DNA from: Lysobacter daejeonensis GH1-9 | GTDB taxonomy: Bacteria; Pseudomonadota; Gammaproteobacteria; Xanthomonadales; Xanthomonadaceae | Reading direction: 5' to 3' | Length of the DNA: 64,000 nucleotides | NCBI RefSeq assembly: GCF_000768355.1 | Contig: NZ_AVPU01000009.1 | Coordinates: forward strand, 1-64,000 | Part shown: positions 56,812-64,000 of the stretch, one piece after another | Position numbering within the stretch: the stretch's first letter is position 1 | Layout of the letters: each line of letters starts with the position of its first letter | Made by a program: the position numbers and the translations under genes | The notes under the pieces: model-generated | Seen by the model: the letters and a program-made list of their open reading frames with translations, nothing else | What the model was told of the DNA's origin: nothing | The model's database searches: none

Positions 56812-57954
56812 TCAGTCGCCCATCTGCTTCTGCAGGTGTTCCCAGCGCTCCTGGGCATCGATGGTGCGCTCGGCGGTCAGGCGCGCCTCCAGGCGCTCCA
56901 GGCCGATTTCCTCGCCCGTGTCCACGCAGTAGCCGTAGTCACCCGAGTCGACGCGCTTGAGGGTGCTGTCGATCTTGCTGATCAGCTTGCGGTAGCGATC
57001 ACGGGTGCGCAGTTCCAGCGAGTTTTCCGTCTCGCGGGTTGCGCGCTCGGCCTCGTCGCCGACGTCACGCACTTCGTCCTTGAGGTTCTCGATGGTCTGC
57101 TTGGATTCCTCGACCAGGTCCGCACGCCACTGCAGCAGGCGCTGACGGAAATATTCGAGCTGCAGCGGGCTCATGTACTCCTCGTCCGCGCTGGGCTTGT
57201 AACCCTTGGGAACGATGGGACGGCCACTGCCTGGTTCAACGTTGTACTGCACGACTTTCACCTTGCCTTTCGGGGCCGGCTCGTGCGGTTTTGCCGCAAC
57301 GGCCACGGCCACCTTTCCAACCTTGCGGGGAGCCGCAGGCGGAGTGTTCGAGGGGGGAGCCTTCTCGACCGTAGGCTTGCTGGCCACTGCCTTCACCGGG
57401 GCTTCCGGCTTGGCAACCGCGGGGGCGGGTGCCTTGGGCTTGGCCGCCGGCGCGGGGGCCGGCTTGCTGACCGGGGTCGGCTTGGCGACGGGCTTCACGG
57501 CGGCCGCTTTGGCCACCGGGGTCTTCTTTGCGGCCGGGGCGGATTTGGTCGCCACGACCTTCTTGGCCACCGGCGCCTTGGCCGGGGCCTTGGTCGCCAC
57601 CGGCTTGCGGGCCGGTGCGGCCTTCTTGGCCACGACCTTGGAACTGGTCGCGGCGGATTTCTTGGCGGGAGGCGCCTTCTTGGCAGTTGCCGGTTTGCCG
57701 GGGGCCTTGGCCACAGCCGACTTGGCTGCCATCGTCTTGGGCACCGGCTTTTTCGCCGCAGGTTTCTTGGCAGCCACCGGCTTGGACGCGACTGGCTTGG
57801 CCGGTGCCTTCTTGGCGACAGGCTTCTTGGCCACGGCCTTCTTCGCGGCCGGCTTCGTGGTCGCGGCCTTCTTGGCAACCGGCTGCTTGGCCACCGGCTT
57901 GACGGACTTCTTGATGGCCTTGGCGGCCTTCTTCGCGGTTTTCTTCACTGCCAC
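56812..57954 (-). CDS. DksA-like RNA-polymerase-binding protein with Lys/Ala/Pro-rich N-terminal tail
   Basis: In this 380-residue protein, residues 1 to about 235 are KKA/KPVA/AKKP repeats like histone H1 or AlgP, able to bind DNA. The C-terminal part (about 255-380) is a DksA/TraR domain: the coiled-coil tip keeps the D-x-x-D-x-A motif (Asp297, Asp300, Ala302) that reaches the polymerase active site. Of the four zinc-finger cysteines only Cys343 remains (the others are Thr346, Thr364 and Ala367), so zinc is probably not bound. GTG start with AAGGA upstream and a good promoter. It may be a nucleoid-linked transcription regulator; this is an inference. Confidence 0.88.
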   Translation of the reverse strand: MAVKKTAKKAAKAIKKSVKPVAKQPVAKKAATTKPAAKKAVAKKPVAKKAPAKPVASKPVAAKKPAAKKPVPKTMAAKSAVAKAPGKPATAKKAPPAKKSAATSSKVVAKKAAPARKPVATKAPAKAPVAKKVVATKSAPAAKKTPVAKAAAVKPVAKPTPVSKPAPAPAAKPKAPAPAVAKPEAPVKAVASKPTVEKAPPSNTPPAAPRKVGKVAVAVAAKPHEPAPKGKVKVVQYNVEPGSGRPIVPKGYKPSADEEYMSPLQLEYFRQRLLQWRADLVEESKQTIENLKDEVRDVGDEAERATRETENSLELRTRDRYRKLISKIDSTLKRVDSGDYGYCVDTGEEIGLERLEARLTAERTIDAQERWEHLQKQMGD

Positions 57955-57998
57955 GAGCGACGTGTCCTTCTGATTCCCTTGTGACGGGAAGGCGCGCT

Positions 57999-58027
57999 GT
58001 TATACCCTGCCCCGGTGACCGCGGCAA
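57999..58027 (-). promoter_or_regulatory. Promoter of the DksA-like gene
   Basis: On the minus strand, -35 TTGCCG (58022-58027) and -10 TATAAC (57999-58004) are separated by 17 bases and lie 45 bases before the GTG start. Confidence 0.7.
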
Positions 58028-58170
58028 CCGCGACTCCCCACTGCCTCCACCATACATCGCCACGGCTTCTCAGACCATGACCGCAAGGCTTGGCACCGGG
58101 CGAATCATTCGCAGCCCAAACGTACGCCAACGCCGGGGCGCATCATGGCGCCAGCCAGCATAAAGAACCC

Positions 58171-58422
58171 GTGATCGACCGATTGCTCATAGCCTGCCTT
58201 CGCTTCTACAAGCGCTGGATCAGCCCGTTGCTGGGCCCACGGTGCCGCTTCCACCCCACGTGCTCGGTGTACGCGATGGAGGCTATCGGCCGCTTCGGCG
58301 CCCTCAAGGGCAGTTGGCTGGCAATGCGCCGCGTCCTTCGCTGCCATCCGTTCCATCCGGGCGGGATCGACCCCGTTCCACCCGCTTCGGCAAAACCGCA
58401 CCATCCTCCCCATTCCCACTGA
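58171..58422 (+). CDS. yidD: Membrane protein insertion efficiency factor YidD
   Basis: This 83-residue protein of the YidD family, small and membrane-associated, helps YidC insert inner-membrane proteins. The core [21 protein letters not shown] and the [13 protein letters not shown] segment are complete. GTG at 58171 is the family start; the longer frame adds 27 residues. It is usually next to rnpA/yidC, but here it is alone beside pyrC, 12 bases upstream of it. Confidence 0.92.
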   Translation: MIDRLLIACLRFYKRWISPLLGPRCRFHPTCSVYAMEAIGRFGALKGSWLAMRRVLRCHPFHPGGIDPVPPASAKPHHPPHSH

Positions 58423-58434
58423 CGGCGCCTACCG

Positions 58435-59781
58435 ATGCCCAATACCCTCATCGTCAACGCACGACTGGTCAATGAAGGCCGCGAATTCGACGGCGACCTG
58501 CGCATCGAAGACGGCCGCATAGCCGAGATCGGCAGCGGACTGAGCGCGCGCGGCAACGAAACCGTGGTCGATGCCGCTGGCCGTCGTTTGCTCCCGGGCA
58601 TGATCGACGACCAGGTGCACTTCCGCGAGCCGGGCCTGGAGTACAAGGCCGACATGGCCACGGAGTCGGCAGCGGCCGTGGCGGGGGGCCTGACCAGCTT
58701 CATGGACATGCCCAACACCACCCCGCCCACGCTGGACGCCGATGCGCTGGAGGACAAGTACCGCCGCGCCAATGGCCGGGCCTGGGGCAACTACGGCTTC
58801 TACCTGGGTGCCAGCAACGACAACCTGGAGGCCGTGCGCCGCCTGGATCCCCTGACTGCGCCGGGCATCAAGGTGTTCATGGGCGCCTCCACCGGCAACA
58901 TGCTGGTCGACAACCCGGCCACGCTGGACGCGATCTTCCGCGAAGCGCCCACGCCGATCATCACCCACTGCGAGGACACGCCGACCATCGACGCCGAGCT
59001 GGCCCGCTACAAGGCCCAGTACGGTGACGACATCCCGGCCGAGTTCCACCCGGACATCCGCTCGCGCGAGGCCTGCCTGAAGTCGACGCAGCTGGCCATT
59101 TCGCTGGCGCGACGCCATGGCACCCGCCTGCACGTGCTGCACATCTCCACCGCCGACGAGCTGGCGCTGTTCGAGGTCGGCCCGCTGATCCGCGCCGACG
59201 GCAGCCGCAAGCAGATCACCGCCGAGACCTGCATCCATTTCCTGCGCTTCGACCGCACGGACTACGCGACGCTGGGCCACCTGATCAAGTGCAACCCGGC
59301 CATCAAGGACAGCAGCGACCGCGAGGCGCTGATCGCAGCCGTGGCCGGCGACGTGATCGACGTGCTGGCCACCGACCATGCACCGCACACGCTGGAGGAA
59401 AAGGCCCGCCCCTACACCGGCGCGCCGAGCGGCCTGCCGCTGGTGCAGTTCGCGCTCAACGCCGCGCTGGAACTGGTGCACGAAGGCAAGCTGACCACGG
59501 CGCAGGTCGTGCAGAAGTTCGCGCATGCACCGGCACAACTGTTCGACGTGGCCGAGCGCGGTTTCCTGCGCGAAGGCTATTTCGCCGACCTGGTGCTGGT
59601 GGATGACACGCCCTTCACCGTGCAGCGCTCCCAGGTGCTGTCCAAGTGCGGCTGGTCGCCGTTCGAAGGCCGCACGTTCCATTCGCGCATCGCATCGACC
59701 TGGGTGAACGGCGCGCTGGCGTGGGATGGCGAACGCCTGGTGGGCGCGGCCAACGGCCAGCGACTGGCATTCGCGCGCTGA
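58435..59781 (+). CDS. pyrC: Dihydroorotase
   Basis: This 448-residue amidohydrolase performs the third step of pyrimidine synthesis, forming dihydroorotate. Seen: PGMIDDQVHFREPG (residues 54-67), the carboxylatable Lys in PGIKVFMG, ITHCEDT, VLHISTADE and ATDHAPHTLEEK. The usual HxH metal pair reads Gln60-Val-His62 here, a variant I know from a widespread class I subgroup, so activity is still expected. Its stop shares a base with the M23 gene start (TGATG). Confidence 0.9.
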   Translation: MPNTLIVNARLVNEGREFDGDLRIEDGRIAEIGSGLSARGNETVVDAAGRRLLPGMIDDQVHFREPGLEYKADMATESAAAVAGGLTSFMDMPNTTPPTLDADALEDKYRRANGRAWGNYGFYLGASNDNLEAVRRLDPLTAPGIKVFMGASTGNMLVDNPATLDAIFREAPTPIITHCEDTPTIDAELARYKAQYGDDIPAEFHPDIRSREACLKSTQLAISLARRHGTRLHVLHISTADELALFEVGPLIRADGSRKQITAETCIHFLRFDRTDYATLGHLIKCNPAIKDSSDREALIAAVAGDVIDVLATDHAPHTLEEKARPYTGAPSGLPLVQFALNAALELVHEGKLTTAQVVQKFAHAPAQLFDVAERGFLREGYFADLVLVDDTPFTVQRSQVLSKCGWSPFEGRTFHSRIASTWVNGALAWDGERLVGAANGQRLAFAR

Positions 59782-60677
59782 TGAGGCCACGTCCGGCGTG
59801 GGCCGCATGGCTGGCTGCGCTGCTGGTCGCGGTCGCCGGTGGATGCGCCACCGCCGATATCGCGGCGCGAGGCGGCGCATCCGATGCGGGCCCAGCGAGT
59901 GTCGAAACGGCAGGCGCCAGCTTCCTACCGGCTGCCGTACCCCAAGGTTCGCTGGTCGTGGGCCTGGCCGAAGCGGGTGCGAGGGTGGAATACGCCGGGC
60001 GGACGCTGCGGGTTTCACCCGACGGACGATTCGTCTTCGGCGTCGGACGCGACGCTTCAGGCCCCTTGGCGATCCAGATCATTCGCCGTGACGGCCAGGT
60101 GCAGGTCCATAGCTTGGCGGTCACACCACGGGACTGGCCCGAGGAGCGGATTGATGGCGTCCCCCCGTCCACGGTGAATCCACCGCCTGCCATCGCAGAA
60201 CGCATCAAGCGAGAACAGGCGCGCGTGGCCGAAGCGCGCCTGCGCGACGACGCGCGTAACGACTTCGCCCAAACCTTCATCTGGCCGGTACAGGGCCGCG
60301 TGAGCGGACGTTTCGGCAACCGGCGTGTCTATAACGGCGAGCCCGGCGCCGCGCACTCGGGCATGGATATCGCGGCTCCGGAGGGGGTGGCGGTGAAGGC
60401 GCCCGCCGCCGGCGTGGTGACGTTTGCCGACCCGGGCTTGTACCTGACCGGCGGCACGCTGCTGCTCGACCATGGCCACGGCATCAGCTCCAACTTCCTG
60501 CACCTGTCGCGCCTGGACGTGAAGGTGGGCGACCGCGTCGCACAAGGCCAGGTGGTCGGTGCGGTGGGCGCCACCGGACGCGCGACGGGGCCGCACCTGC
60601 ATTGGGGCATGAACTGGTTCGACGTGCGGATCGACCCCCTGCTGGTGCTGGAGACCTCCGGCGCGCCAGCGCCGTAG
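59781..60677 (+). CDS. M23-family murein endopeptidase, probable lipoprotein
   Basis: This 298-residue protein has an N-terminal hydrophobic stretch ending AGGC (Cys22), a possible lipobox although Ala at -3 is unusual. The middle region (about 45-150) is a beta-rich domain. The C-terminal M23 (LytM) domain has HSGMD and HLHWG as zinc ligands, so the enzyme should be catalytically active and cut peptidoglycan cross-bridges in the periplasm. ATG at 59781 overlaps pyrC by one base. It is convergent with folE2. Confidence 0.9.
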   Translation: MRPRPAWAAWLAALLVAVAGGCATADIAARGGASDAGPASVETAGASFLPAAVPQGSLVVGLAEAGARVEYAGRTLRVSPDGRFVFGVGRDASGPLAIQIIRRDGQVQVHSLAVTPRDWPEERIDGVPPSTVNPPPAIAERIKREQARVAEARLRDDARNDFAQTFIWPVQGRVSGRFGNRRVYNGEPGAAHSGMDIAAPEGVAVKAPAAGVVTFADPGLYLTGGTLLLDHGHGISSNFLHLSRLDVKVGDRVAQGQVVGAVGATGRATGPHLHWGMNWFDVRIDPLLVLETSGAPAP

Positions 60678-60758
60678 CCCCCCTGGTTTCGACCAGGCGC
60701 AGTGGAGCCACCGGTACTGCCGGCCTTCGGCCGTTAGAAACTGCAAACGCGCGTGGGT

Positions 60759-61706
60759 TCAGCCCCGCGGGCCAGCGAGCGCCGGGCCATGCCCAGTGAC
60801 ACTCGCCACGGCATCGTGCGCGTGCAGGCTCTCGAAGTGCGACACCGTCGCCTCGAAGTGTTCCACCCGCGGATCTGCCGATAGCACCGCCGCCACGCGC
60901 CGCGCGGCGTCCTCGCAGAACATCAGGTTCTCCGCATTGAGGCGGGCGAACGCCTGCTCGTCCTCGCGCTTGACCGCGGTCTGCACGGGCGTGGCGAGAC
61001 CCCGCTCCAGTTCGTCGATCAGAGGGCCCAGCGGCAGTTCGTCAAAGGCATGGCGCAACTCAACGCGGACATCCGCGCGACTGCGCTGTGCATGCGGCGT
61101 GGCGGCCATGCCGCGCGGCGACGCCAGCCAGTCGCGAACGACGGCCGTGGACATCGGACGCGCATCAGCGAAGTCCTCGGCGAAGCGCTCGGCATTGATC
61201 TGGCGCGACAGTGCCGCCGAGGCCGGGCACGTGCTGGAGTACTCCACTGCAAAACGCAGGCCCAGGTGGAGGTGGCCGTCGGCGAGCCGGGCATCGATCT
61301 CCACCGGGTAGCGCTTCCAGCCGGCATGTTCGCTGGCCAGCGCCGGGCGCAGCAGCAGGTGCTCGTAGCGCAGCACCAGCCGCGCCGCGCTGGAAAGCCC
61401 GGCCTGCGTGTCCACCAGGGTTTGCAGGATCCGGCGCAACCCTGCCGGCGTCACCACTTCGCTGGTGAACGCGTGCTGCAGCTCAAGGTACAGGCGCGAC
61501 ATGTGGATGCCGCGCTTGTCCGCCTTGGTCAGGTTGACGGCCACATCGGCGGAAGCCGCCACCTGCAGGGTCTCGCCGGTCCCGGAGGGCACCCGCAGCG
61601 GTAGCGCGATGTTGGACATCCCCACCCAGTCCAGCGGGCGCGCCGCGGCCGCGGCGTCGAAGGCCACGTCGGGGAGGGTGCGGGGCGGGTTGAGGGAAGT
61701 AGTCAC
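60759..61706 (-). CDS. folE2: GTP cyclohydrolase FolE2 (type IB)
   Basis: This 315-residue tunnelling-fold enzyme makes dihydroneopterin triphosphate for folate (and queuosine) synthesis. The conserved Cys lies in YSSTCPASAALSRQ; the domain start LDWVGMSNIALPL is typical. FolE2 uses various divalent metals rather than strictly zinc, and in many bacteria supports folate synthesis when zinc is scarce. The GTG at 61706 gives the family N-terminus; the ATG at 61751 (330 aa) or further upstream is possible. I looked for a Zur-type palindrome upstream and did not find one. Confidence 0.9.
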   Translation of the reverse strand: MTTSLNPPRTLPDVAFDAAAAARPLDWVGMSNIALPLRVPSGTGETLQVAASADVAVNLTKADKRGIHMSRLYLELQHAFTSEVVTPAGLRRILQTLVDTQAGLSSAARLVLRYEHLLLRPALASEHAGWKRYPVEIDARLADGHLHLGLRFAVEYSSTCPASAALSRQINAERFAEDFADARPMSTAVVRDWLASPRGMAATPHAQRSRADVRVELRHAFDELPLGPLIDELERGLATPVQTAVKREDEQAFARLNAENLMFCEDAARRVAAVLSADPRVEHFEATVSHFESLHAHDAVASVTGHGPALAGPRG

Positions 61707-61795
61707 GGCGGCTGATATGGGGTTGGATGGGGGAATCGCAACGCGACTCATTCTATCGGGCGACCGCGAAGGAACCGTCTGTGCCACCGGAACGA

Positions 61796-62629
61796 TCAGT
61801 TCCGGGCAGCCAGCCAGGTGGCCAACAGCGCCCGCCAGGCAGGCAGCGGCCGCGCAACATCGCCGTGTTTGAGACGTTGGCGCGCCAGCGCGGCCGTCAC
61901 GCGGCGAAACCGGGGAATGGCCGCCAGCGAACCCGCGGGGCCGTCACGGCCCGAATCGGGGGGCACTGTGTCGCTCCCACCGTGCGGCACGAATGGCAAC
62001 GCCGGCACGCGCTGCGCCCACAACGCCGCCGCATCGCCCCGCCCGGCCCGGGCCAATTCCTGCAACGGAACGGCGGCTTCCCCGGAAGCGAGCAGCCGCG
62101 CGTGCAGCAACTGTTGGATCACCAACGGGTTGCCCATCGCGCCACGCCCACCCCGAAGCGTCTCGCCGGCCATGCTGGCCTCGAGCGCGGCATCGACAAG
62201 GGCAAACGCGCGGGCGACAGGGGCGATCTGCGCCAACGCCTCTGCCGCATCAGCCGGCCGCTCGCGACTGTCGCGCAGCGCCGGCAGGACGTTGGCCAGG
62301 ACCAGCCAGTCTCCGCCTTGACCCTGCAAGACGGCACCCAACGGATGACGGCGCAGGCCTCGGCTCCAGCCCTGCAACTCCTCCTGCCACCAGCCCAGCT
62401 TGGCCTCGCCGGGGCGCGGATCCTGACCACCCCAGGCCGCATCGGTGAGTTCCTGCTGCAACGCGGCCCAAGCCAGCAGCGCGCGCCGCCGTGCTTGGGG
62501 AACAAATACCTGCGCCACGGCCCATTCGGGCCAGCGCGTGAGCCATTTGTCGATGAAGCTGTCGGGTGCCGCGGCGTTGTCGGGCACTCGTTGCTCCTGT
62601 TCGGCCAGGCTCGTCACGGCGAAGGCCAT
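61796..62629 (-). CDS. Squalene/phytoene synthase-like protein, probably without prenyl-transferase activity
   Basis: This 277-residue protein has the all-helical pattern of the squalene/phytoene synthase family (RRRALLAWAALQQELTDAAWGG, EAKLGWWQEELQGWSRG). The Asp-rich diphosphate-binding motifs are degraded: the first reads ELTDA and the second (normally DxxxD after the QLTNI-like helix) is not visible. This resembles the NDUFAF6-like branch, whose members are not carotenoid enzymes. It overlaps the end of gph by 16 bases and so probably belongs to the ubiG-gph unit. Its function is unknown. Confidence 0.75.
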   Translation of the reverse strand: MAFAVTSLAEQEQRVPDNAAAPDSFIDKWLTRWPEWAVAQVFVPQARRRALLAWAALQQELTDAAWGGQDPRPGEAKLGWWQEELQGWSRGLRRHPLGAVLQGQGGDWLVLANVLPALRDSRERPADAAEALAQIAPVARAFALVDAALEASMAGETLRGGRGAMGNPLVIQQLLHARLLASGEAAVPLQELARAGRGDAAALWAQRVPALPFVPHGGSDTVPPDSGRDGPAGSLAAIPRFRRVTAALARQRLKHGDVARPLPAWRALLATWLAARN

Positions 62630-63348
62630 GCACCAGCGTCACACAACGCCTGCGGTTGCTCGACCATGGTGTCGCCACGCCATTCCTCCGGCTGGTCACC
62701 GGGCAGGCGGTAGCCCCACAGCGCCACGACCGACGGCATGCCGGCCGCGCGGGCGGCGACGATATCGCGTTCGTCGTCACCGACGTAGACGCAGTCGGCG
62801 GGCGCCATCCCAATGCGTTCCGCCGCGACGATGAGTGGCAGCGGGTCGGGCTTGCGCACGGGGAGCGTATCGCCACCGATCAGCACCGCGCAGCGGTCCT
62901 CCCAGCCAAGCATCGGCACCAGCAGGGCGGCGAGGTATTCGGGTTTGTTGGTGACGATGCCCCACACGCAGCCAGCGGCTTCCAGCGCGGTCAACATCGC
63001 TTCGACGCCCTCGAACGGCGCGCCGTGGCGCCCCAGTTCGCGGCCGTAGTGCTCCAGGAATTCCGGCACCCAGCCTTCGCGCTCGCCCACGTCCACATCC
63101 GGGAACGCCGCACCGATCATCGCGCGGGCACCCTTGGACACGTGCGGCCGAAGCGCTGCCAGCGTCATCGGCGCGCGGCCGCGCGCGGCGAGCATCGCGT
63201 TGGTGGTTGCCAGCATGTCCGGGGCGCTGTCCAGCAGGGTGCCGTCCAGATCGAACAGCACCGCCTTGGGGAAGCCGGCTGCCGTGGGATCGGCGGAGGG
63301 AGCAATGCCTGCCCCCTTCGCGATCGCGGGATGATGTTCGTGGTTCAT
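62614..63348 (-). CDS. gph: Phosphoglycolate phosphatase (HAD family)
   Basis: This 244-residue HAD phosphatase removes phosphate from 2-phosphoglycolate (or, in the MupP branch, from a cell-wall-recycling muramic acid derivative). Motif [16 protein letters not shown], motif [10 protein letters not shown], motif III KPDPLPL and motif [10 protein letters not shown] are intact. The first 25 residues (His-rich, MNHEHH) are an extra tail. The ATG overlaps the ubiG stop (ATGA). Gph and MupP are easily confused by sequence; the pairing with ubiG is common to both. Confidence 0.88.
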   Translation of the reverse strand: MNHEHHPAIAKGAGIAPSADPTAAGFPKAVLFDLDGTLLDSAPDMLATTNAMLAARGRAPMTLAALRPHVSKGARAMIGAAFPDVDVGEREGWVPEFLEHYGRELGRHGAPFEGVEAMLTALEAAGCVWGIVTNKPEYLAALLVPMLGWEDRCAVLIGGDTLPVRKPDPLPLIVAAERIGMAPADCVYVGDDERDIVAARAAGMPSVVALWGYRLPGDQPEEWRGDTMVEQPQALCDAGAWPSP

Positions 63349-64000
63349 GCCGGCTTGACCGCACAGGCCAGGTAGTTGACGTCGGTGCGGCGGGTGACCC
63401 GCGCGGCATTGCGCCACGGCTCGTACATGAGGCCGCTGACGTCCTCCAACTGCAGACCGGCGTCGCGCAGCCAGGCCGCCAGCTCGGACGGCTTGATGAA
63501 GTCGCGGTACTGGTGGGTGCCCTTGGGCAGCAATCGGGCCACGTACTCCGCGCCGACGATGGCCAGCGCGAAGGCGGCCGGGGTGCGGTTGAGCGTGGAC
63601 AGGAACAGCCTGCCGCCGGGCTTCAGCAGCGTGGCGCATGCCTGGATGATGGCCGCCGGATCGGGCACGTGCTCCAGCATCTCCATGCAGGTGACGGCAT
63701 CGAAATGACCGGCCTTTTCCACCGCCAGCGATTCCACCGACTGCAGGCGGTAATCAACCTTCACGCCCGACTCCAGCCCGTGCAGGCGCGCGACTTTCAC
63801 CAGTTCCGGCGACAGGTCGATGGCGGTGACGTGCGCGCCTTCCTGGCCCAGGGCCTCGCTCAACAGGCCGCCACCGCAGCCCACGTCCAGCACATCGGCA
63901 TTGCGCAGCGTGGTCCGTTCCGCGACGTAGCCCAGGCGCGCCGGGTTGAGCGCGTGCAGCGCCTTCTGCGGGCCGTCCGGATCCCACCAGCGGTTGGCCA
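63345..64000 (-). CDS. ubiG: Ubiquinone biosynthesis O-methyltransferase UbiG, N-terminus cut by window edge
   Basis: UbiG performs both O-methylations in ubiquinone synthesis, using S-adenosylmethionine. The visible 218 residues include [22 protein letters not shown] near the missing start, the SAM-binding [19 protein letters not shown] and a C-terminal domain with [15 protein letters not shown]. The start codon lies beyond base 64000. An in-frame GTG inside is not the real start because the RWWDPDG region before it is conserved. It forms a unit with gph downstream. Confidence 0.94.
   Translation of the reverse strand, partial: ANRWWDPDGPQKALHALNPARLGYVAERTTLRNADVLDVGCGGGLLSEALGQEGAHVTAIDLSPELVKVARLHGLESGVKVDYRLQSVESLAVEKAGHFDAVTCMEMLEHVPDPAAIIQACATLLKPGGRLFLSTLNRTPAAFALAIVGAEYVARLLPKGTHQYRDFIKPSELAAWLRDAGLQLEDVSGLMYEPWRNAARVTRRTDVNYLACAVKPA

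Noticed and set aside
57200-57954. Repetitive DNA, possible tandem repeat or CRISPR-like array
   Set aside because: The repetition is at protein level (KKA/KPVA) within one coding frame; repeats are irregular and without spacers.
57206-57973. Ala/Gly-rich 255-residue plus-strand frame resembling a membrane protein
   Set aside because: Reverse strand of the Lys/Ala/Pro repeats of the DksA-like gene; composition alone explains the apparent hydrophobicity.
60682-60697. Hairpin CCTGGT-TTCG-ACCAGG between the M23 gene and folE2
   Set aside because: Only 6 bp and no T-run on either strand; too weak to call a terminator.

Overview
The window is a dense, GC-rich gammaproteobacterial chromosome segment, almost certainly from a member of the Xanthomonadaceae/Lysobacteraceae (Xanthomonas, Lysobacter, Luteimonas and relatives). 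The strongest indicators are the arginine genes: a fused N-acetylglutamate synthase/kinase, an N-acetylornithine (not ornithine) transcarbamylase and an acetylcitrulline deacetylase, a route described in Xanthomonas. A TrpR-like regulator heading a complete his operon, FolE2 and an iron-responsive FecI/FecR/TonB-receptor set fit the same group. I see no phage, insertion sequence, CRISPR array or integron; this looks like core chromosome.

Layout. 1-9 kb: leucine/isovalerate catabolism (liuB, then liuC-liuD-liuE), split by an Ala-rich lipoprotein gene and a divergent Fur-type feoAB iron-uptake operon. 9-13 kb: a PAS-GGDEF-EAL protein overlapping liuE, an SDR dehydrogenase and the EF-P paralogue efpL. 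13-16 kb: a divergent FAD-dependent 2-hydroxyacid dehydrogenase / serA pair (serine synthesis). 16-22 kb: a Nudix hydrolase, two tandem APC amino-acid permeases, and the methionine-salvage operon mtnB-mtnD-mtnC. 22-24 kb: a YdeI-like protein and a secreted calcineurin-type phosphoesterase. 24-32 kb (minus strand): the full histidine operon hisR-like-G-D-C-B-H-A-F-IE, nearly every junction a 1-4 nt overlap, with a 24-bp palindrome over the promoter. 32-37.5 kb: a membrane diguanylate cyclase, a hisS-hutH pair and a tRNA-Pro gene.

37.8-48.2 kb (minus strand): one apparent transcription unit argF'-argG-argE'-argBA-GNAT-argC-argH-proB-proA covering most arginine synthesis plus the first two proline steps. 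Ahead of argF' I find what looks like a classical attenuator that is easily missed: a 34-codon leader reading frame with clustered Arg codons, a segment at its end complementary to the 5' arm of an intrinsic terminator, then that terminator. This is the most interesting observation in the window.

48-64 kb: a small exported protein, cysS, sufE, an MFS exporter, a TonB-dependent receptor with its FecR/FecI surface-signalling pair, a DksA-like protein with a long Lys/Ala/Pro-rich tail and a degenerate zinc finger, yidD, pyrC, an M23 peptidase, folE2, a squalene/phytoene-synthase-like protein, gph and the start-truncated ubiG at the window edge.

All functional calls rest on reading translated sequence and motifs; no database search was possible. 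Start codons were moved from the longest open frame wherever family length, a Shine-Dalgarno sequence or operon overlap argued for it, and this is stated entry by entry.
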